DNA of 64,000 bases from assembly GCA_016125085.1 (NCBI GenBank), contig WGMM01000033.1:1-64000 (forward strand), given 5' to 3'. The position numbers and the translations under genes are program-made. The notes beneath the pieces are model-generated. The model did no database searches, was not told the origin of the DNA, and saw only the letters and a list, made by a program, of their open reading frames with translations. This DNA is from a bacterium. Its GTDB lineage: Bacteria; Planctomycetota; Planctomycetia; Isosphaerales; Isosphaeraceae. Below, piece after piece: positions 61,291 to 64,000 of this stretch. Each line of letters begins with the position of its first letter. Position 1 is the stretch's first letter.

Positions 61291-62169
61291 TCAGTAATCG
61301 ATCAGGCCGAAGAATTTGCCGAAGACTTTCACCCGTTCGCCCACATGCCAGGGCCTGGCGGAATATTCGCGGATCCGTGCCACGATGAGCGTTTCGTCGT
61401 CGTCCGCCGGAGCGCCGCCCCGAAATGCCGAAACGGCTTTCAGAAGGTTCGCGCCTGGAGCTGCGCTGCCCTCCAGGTCAGCCATCGTGGCCTGGGCCAG
61501 GGTCAGCAGGCCGGCTTCGCCCAGCATCGCGCCCTCGGGGCTGCGGGATTCGATCAGCGAATCCGTGTAGAAAAATAGCGTATCGCCAGGTGAGAGCCAC
61601 ATTTCGAAAGTTTCGAACGTGATGTCTTCATCGATTCCAACCGGCAGGCTGCTTTTACCCACAGAATTCGCCGCGATCGCCGGACCTTCTCCCAGAACCT
61701 GCCACGTGCCTTCCGCGGAGCGATGAACCAGCGGCCGGGGATGGCCCGCGATACACAATTCCATCGATTTCTGCGGTCCCAGCCAGGTTGCGGCGACAGC
61801 TGTGGCGAACCGGTTCATCGCAGCATACTCGGCGAAGCCTCGATTCATGGATTCCATGAATGCGCTCTGGGCTTTGGCGTTGATGTGCCTCTTCACCAGC
61901 CGCCGCAGCTCTTCGGCATAATCCTGAACGTGAGAACCATGGCCGGAGACGTCGGCCAGGAGCATCCGCGTCGTCACGCCGCCGCCGCACAGGGAAACAT
62001 AATGCAAATCGCCGCCGGTGGATTCGTCACGATAAGGTTTCGTCGAAATCCAGAAGTCGATAGCCGGTGTGCGGAAACGCCCTTCGAAAGCGCCGATACC
62101 TCCGACGATTTCCATGCAGACGAGTTCGTTCGCAGGCCCGTGATCCGATTCGAGTTCGAACGTTTCCAT
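61291..62169 (-). CDS. SpoIIE-type PP2C Ser/Thr phosphatase (copy 2)
   Basis: A 292-residue paralogue of the phosphatase at 60230 with matching metal motifs: STGGDLHYVSLCGGG, LLADVSGHGSHV, DSLIESRSPEG and DDDETLIV. The two differ mainly in the C-terminal 30 residues (GEHVREY versus GSHVQDY is the only change in the second motif). Each lacks an obvious sensor domain. Both may act with a shared partner, such as a phosphorylated STAS-domain protein or the Hanks kinase at 26194, but no such partner is adjacent. Confidence 0.88.
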   Translation of the reverse strand: METFELESDHGPANELVCMEIVGGIGAFEGRFRTPAIDFWISTKPYRDESTGGDLHYVSLCGGGVTTRMLLADVSGHGSHVQDYAEELRRLVKRHINAKAQSAFMESMNRGFAEYAAMNRFATAVAATWLGPQKSMELCIAGHPRPLVHRSAEGTWQVLGEGPAIAANSVGKSSLPVGIDEDITFETFEMWLSPGDTLFFYTDSLIESRSPEGAMLGEAGLLTLAQATMADLEGSAAPGANLLKAVSAFRGGAPADDDETLIVARIREYSARPWHVGERVKVFGKFFGLIDY

Positions 62170-62286
62170 TTGCTGGCTCCCCGGACGATCTCAGGAGTTT
62201 TCGAAGTCGACAAAATTGCGTTCGCGATTCCGCGATCGGAGGAAATCGGTCGCGTGGTGCGATCCGGGTTTCTCAGATGCCCGGAG

Positions 62287-63459
62287 TCAATTGAACTCGA
62301 CGGTATCAGGGCCTTGATCGTCCGTCCAGAAATCGGCCAGATCGTGCCAGGTCGCGCCGGATTCGATGAGTTTGCGTTCCCTGCTCGATCCGAACAGGAG
62401 ATCGATGGCGATCGGATCGGTGCGGAATTCATAGACTTCCGTTCGCCAGCGGAATTTTTCCGGATTCTGAGCACGCGCGGCGATGATCGCGGCCGAGTAG
62501 ACGCGAACTGGCTGAAATACGGTGGGATCGGTCACGTGGATTTGAACCCCCGCGCAAATTTTGCCCTCGTGCTTCTGAAATGTCGGCTTGAACGTGAGTG
62601 GGCGGGCATAGAAGCCGCGCAGGCCACTTGAGTTCAGCGAATCCGCCAGTTTCACTTCGCTCAGCCACGGTGCGCCGATGATTTCGAAAGGCCTTGTCGT
62701 TCCGCGGCCCTCCGACAGGTTGGTGCCTTCGATCAGGCACCCGCCTGGATAGACGAGTGCCGTATCGAACGTGGGCATGTTCGGCGAAGGGAGAAGCCAG
62801 GGCAGCCCGGTTTCGGGAAAGAGCATCTGCCGCGACCAGCCTTCGCACGGGATCGGTGCCAGGTCGACGTCCAACTTCTCGATCGCCTTGACTTTCGATG
62901 CGATTTCGGCCAGGGTCAGGCCATGGCGGATCGGCAAGTCGATTTCGCCCACGAACGATCGAAAACCATCGGAGACTCCCGGCCCTTCCGTTCGCACGCC
63001 ACCCAGCGGGTTCGGCCGGTCAAGTACGACCACCTTCAACCCCTTACCGGCAGCGACCCGCATGGTGCGGATCATCGTGGCCGCGAAGGTGTAAAACCGG
63101 GTGCCGATATCGGGCAAGTCGACGAGCAGAACATTCAGATCGGCAAGGTGCTCAGGTTTCGGGGTGAGCGAAGATTCGTCGGCCCCATAGAGCGAAATGA
63201 CCGGCACGCCCCACCGCGGGTGGTTTTTTTCGACATCGGCGACGGCTTCGAGATCCTGAGCCGTACCGCCCAGGCCATGTTCCGGCCCGAAAACACGGAC
63301 GATCTCAAGACCCGCGTCTTTCGCCAGATCGATCAGGTGCCGGTAGCGATGATCGACCGATGCCGGATTCGCCAGCAGACCGACCCGACGCCCCTGAAAT
63401 GCCCGGAAATCGTCGGCCACGCATTGTTCAAGACCTGTGAGGACTTTGGGGGCTTTCAT
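62287..63459 (-). CDS. NamZ-like exo-beta-N-acetylmuramidase (DUF1343)
   Basis: A 390-residue DUF1343 protein. The family segments are clear: RRVGLLANPASVDHRYRHLIDL, VFGPEHGLGGTAQDLEAV, VDLPDIGTRFYTFAATM, VVVLDRPNPLGG, FVGEIDLPIRHGLTLAEI, PNMPTFDTALVYPGGCLIEGTNLSEGRGTTRPFEIIGAPW. Members of this family include NamZ, an exo-muramidase that releases MurNAc from the non-reducing end of peptidoglycan. With MurQ and a BadF kinase in the same window (14 kb upstream) it suggests MurNAc recycling. No clear signal peptide from the Met at 63459, so location is uncertain. An in-frame Met at 63540 would add 27 basic residues. Confidence 0.87.
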   Translation of the reverse strand: MKAPKVLTGLEQCVADDFRAFQGRRVGLLANPASVDHRYRHLIDLAKDAGLEIVRVFGPEHGLGGTAQDLEAVADVEKNHPRWGVPVISLYGADESSLTPKPEHLADLNVLLVDLPDIGTRFYTFAATMIRTMRVAAGKGLKVVVLDRPNPLGGVRTEGPGVSDGFRSFVGEIDLPIRHGLTLAEIASKVKAIEKLDVDLAPIPCEGWSRQMLFPETGLPWLLPSPNMPTFDTALVYPGGCLIEGTNLSEGRGTTRPFEIIGAPWLSEVKLADSLNSSGLRGFYARPLTFKPTFQKHEGKICAGVQIHVTDPTVFQPVRVYSAAIIAARAQNPEKFRWRTEVYEFRTDPIAIDLLFGSSRERKLIESGATWHDLADFWTDDQGPDTVEFN

Positions 63460-63649
63460 GGCTGTACCGTTTTCTAGCGATTGCCCAAATGATTTCGCAG
63501 GCGTTCTCGTGCGTTTTTCCGCACGTCGGCCAGATGTCACCAGCGAGAATCATTCTAATCGGTTCGAAGCGAACTTCGTCAAAATAGTCGCGTGAATTTT
63601 GATCCGTTCGCAGAATACCGGGGTGCTACGGGTTCCGGAAACGCCGGCT

Positions 63650-63676
63650 CAGGGATCCGTTCATGGCGGATCCCTG
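63650..63676. terminator. 10-bp hairpin near right edge
   Basis: CAGGGATCCG (63650-63659) and CGGATCCCTG (63667-63676) form a perfect stem with a 7-base loop. There is no T-tract. It could end a gene entering from the right on the minus strand. Confidence 0.35.
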
Positions 63677-63855
63677 CTCCTCGAAGCGAAGATGACCAAT
63701 ATTACCGCCTCACGGCGAATTCGATCGCGATCATCGAAATGAAGCCGGCGGCATCGTCCCGGGAAATTGCCGGCGAGCTTGTTATGGTTCGCAGATCTCC
63801 GCAAGATAAGGAGTTCGAGCGAAATCGGACGCGATGCCTGGATATCGCCGCAGGC

Positions 63856-64000
63856 TCATACCAGATGCTCGCACCCTGGCAGTGGCCGTCCCGGGCAGCC
63901 GAGGTCGAGCAGGCACTGCAGCCGGTGCTCCAGGTGATCGGTCAAGGCACCATGTGCTTTTCGGGCCGGTTTAGGCTTGACGATCGTGCTTCCGCCCGAT
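63856..64000 (-). CDS. Possible C-terminal end of a gene entering from the right
   Basis: On the minus strand an open frame covers the last 144 bases and ends at TGA (63856-63858). Its product (HGALTDHLEHRLQCLLDLGC...) is not recognised, and a frame of this length can occur by chance in GC-rich DNA. It is recorded because the hairpin downstream fits a gene end. Confidence 0.2.
   Translation of the reverse strand, partial: SGGSTIVKPKPARKAHGALTDHLEHRLQCLLDLGCPGRPLPGCEHLV

Larger units (their letters stand above)
63460..64000. other. Right-edge intergenic region
   Basis: About 540 bases upstream of NamZ with no supported gene. It holds one 10-bp hairpin (63650-63676) and an open frame running off the right edge on the minus strand (63856 onward), listed separately. 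Confidence 0.4.

Noticed and set aside
1..64000. tRNA or rRNA genes
   Set aside because: I looked for T-loop (GGTTCGA-type) and acceptor-stem pairings in the gaps and found none that fold convincingly.

Overview
The window reads as ordinary chromosome from a GC-rich planctomycete, probably near Isosphaerales/Gemmatales (lineage inferred). The markers are two loci of Planctomycetota-type surface or secreted cytochrome proteins (DUF1501, DUF1549/DUF1553, a cytochrome c/WD40 giant), two PEP-CTERM proteins built of HAF repeats, a BlaI-type repressor with an M56 membrane peptidase carrying carboxypeptidase-regulatory-like repeats, a eukaryote-like Ser/Thr kinase, two SpoIIE-type phosphatases, and strong preference for TCG/GAA-type codons. 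No tRNA, rRNA, CRISPR array, prophage or intact insertion sequence was seen. Mobile DNA is limited to a probable IS4-like transposase tail at the left edge and a decayed ISL3-type transposase near 11.3-11.9 kb.

Layout. 0-5.4 kb: transposase tail, VOC protein, GT4 glycosyltransferase, APC permease with a Usp tail, unknown membrane protein. 5.4-11.1 kb: a LysR regulator divergent from a clade-3 type catalase, bracketed by two HAF/PEP-CTERM proteins. 11.2-12.6 kb: ISL3 remnant and a zinc-ribbon membrane protein. 12.8-19.8 kb: BlaI plus M56 fusion (coupled, with a readable promoter and twin operators), an RND pump without an adaptor gene, and a small membrane gene with an in-frame amber codon. 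19.8-26 kb: ClC protein, DUF2237, SGNH hydrolase, flavin-reductase-like protein, membrane protein, NUDIX. 26-36.3 kb: Ser/Thr kinase, concentrative nucleoside transporter plus purine nucleoside phosphorylase, EcsC-like protein, GlcE and GlcF, methyltransferase. 36.3-38.2 kb: an apparently cytosolic subtilase and a small propeptide-like protein. 38.4-42.9 kb: first DUF1549/1553 plus DUF1501 pair. 43.2-49 kb: cysteine desulfurase, DUF2760, Hsp70, MurQ, BadF-type kinase. 49.3-59.4 kb: a four-gene minus-strand cluster (DUF1501, DUF1549/1553, cytochrome c/WD40, YfhO-like). 59.6-63.5 kb: molybdopterin-domain protein, tandem PP2C phosphatases, NamZ-like exo-muramidase.

How genes may work together. 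The nucleoside transporter and phosphorylase form a purine salvage pair. MurQ, a BadF-family sugar kinase and, 14 kb away, a NamZ (DUF1343) protein are three steps expected of MurNAc recovery from peptidoglycan; MurQ starts inside the stop region of an Hsp70 gene. GlcE and GlcF are two subunits of glycolate oxidase, with GlcD absent from the window. The LysR gene probably controls the divergent catalase. The BlaI/M56 pair is a sensor-repressor unit whose operator sites can be read directly.

The best candidates for undescribed biology are the subtilase with a separately encoded propeptide-like partner, the M56 sensor with regulatory-like repeats and twin operators, the chaperone-MurNAc operon, the 18-bp perfect inverted-repeat element at 49.1-49.2 kb, and the in-frame amber gene at 19.4-19.8 kb. 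None of these could be checked against databases here.
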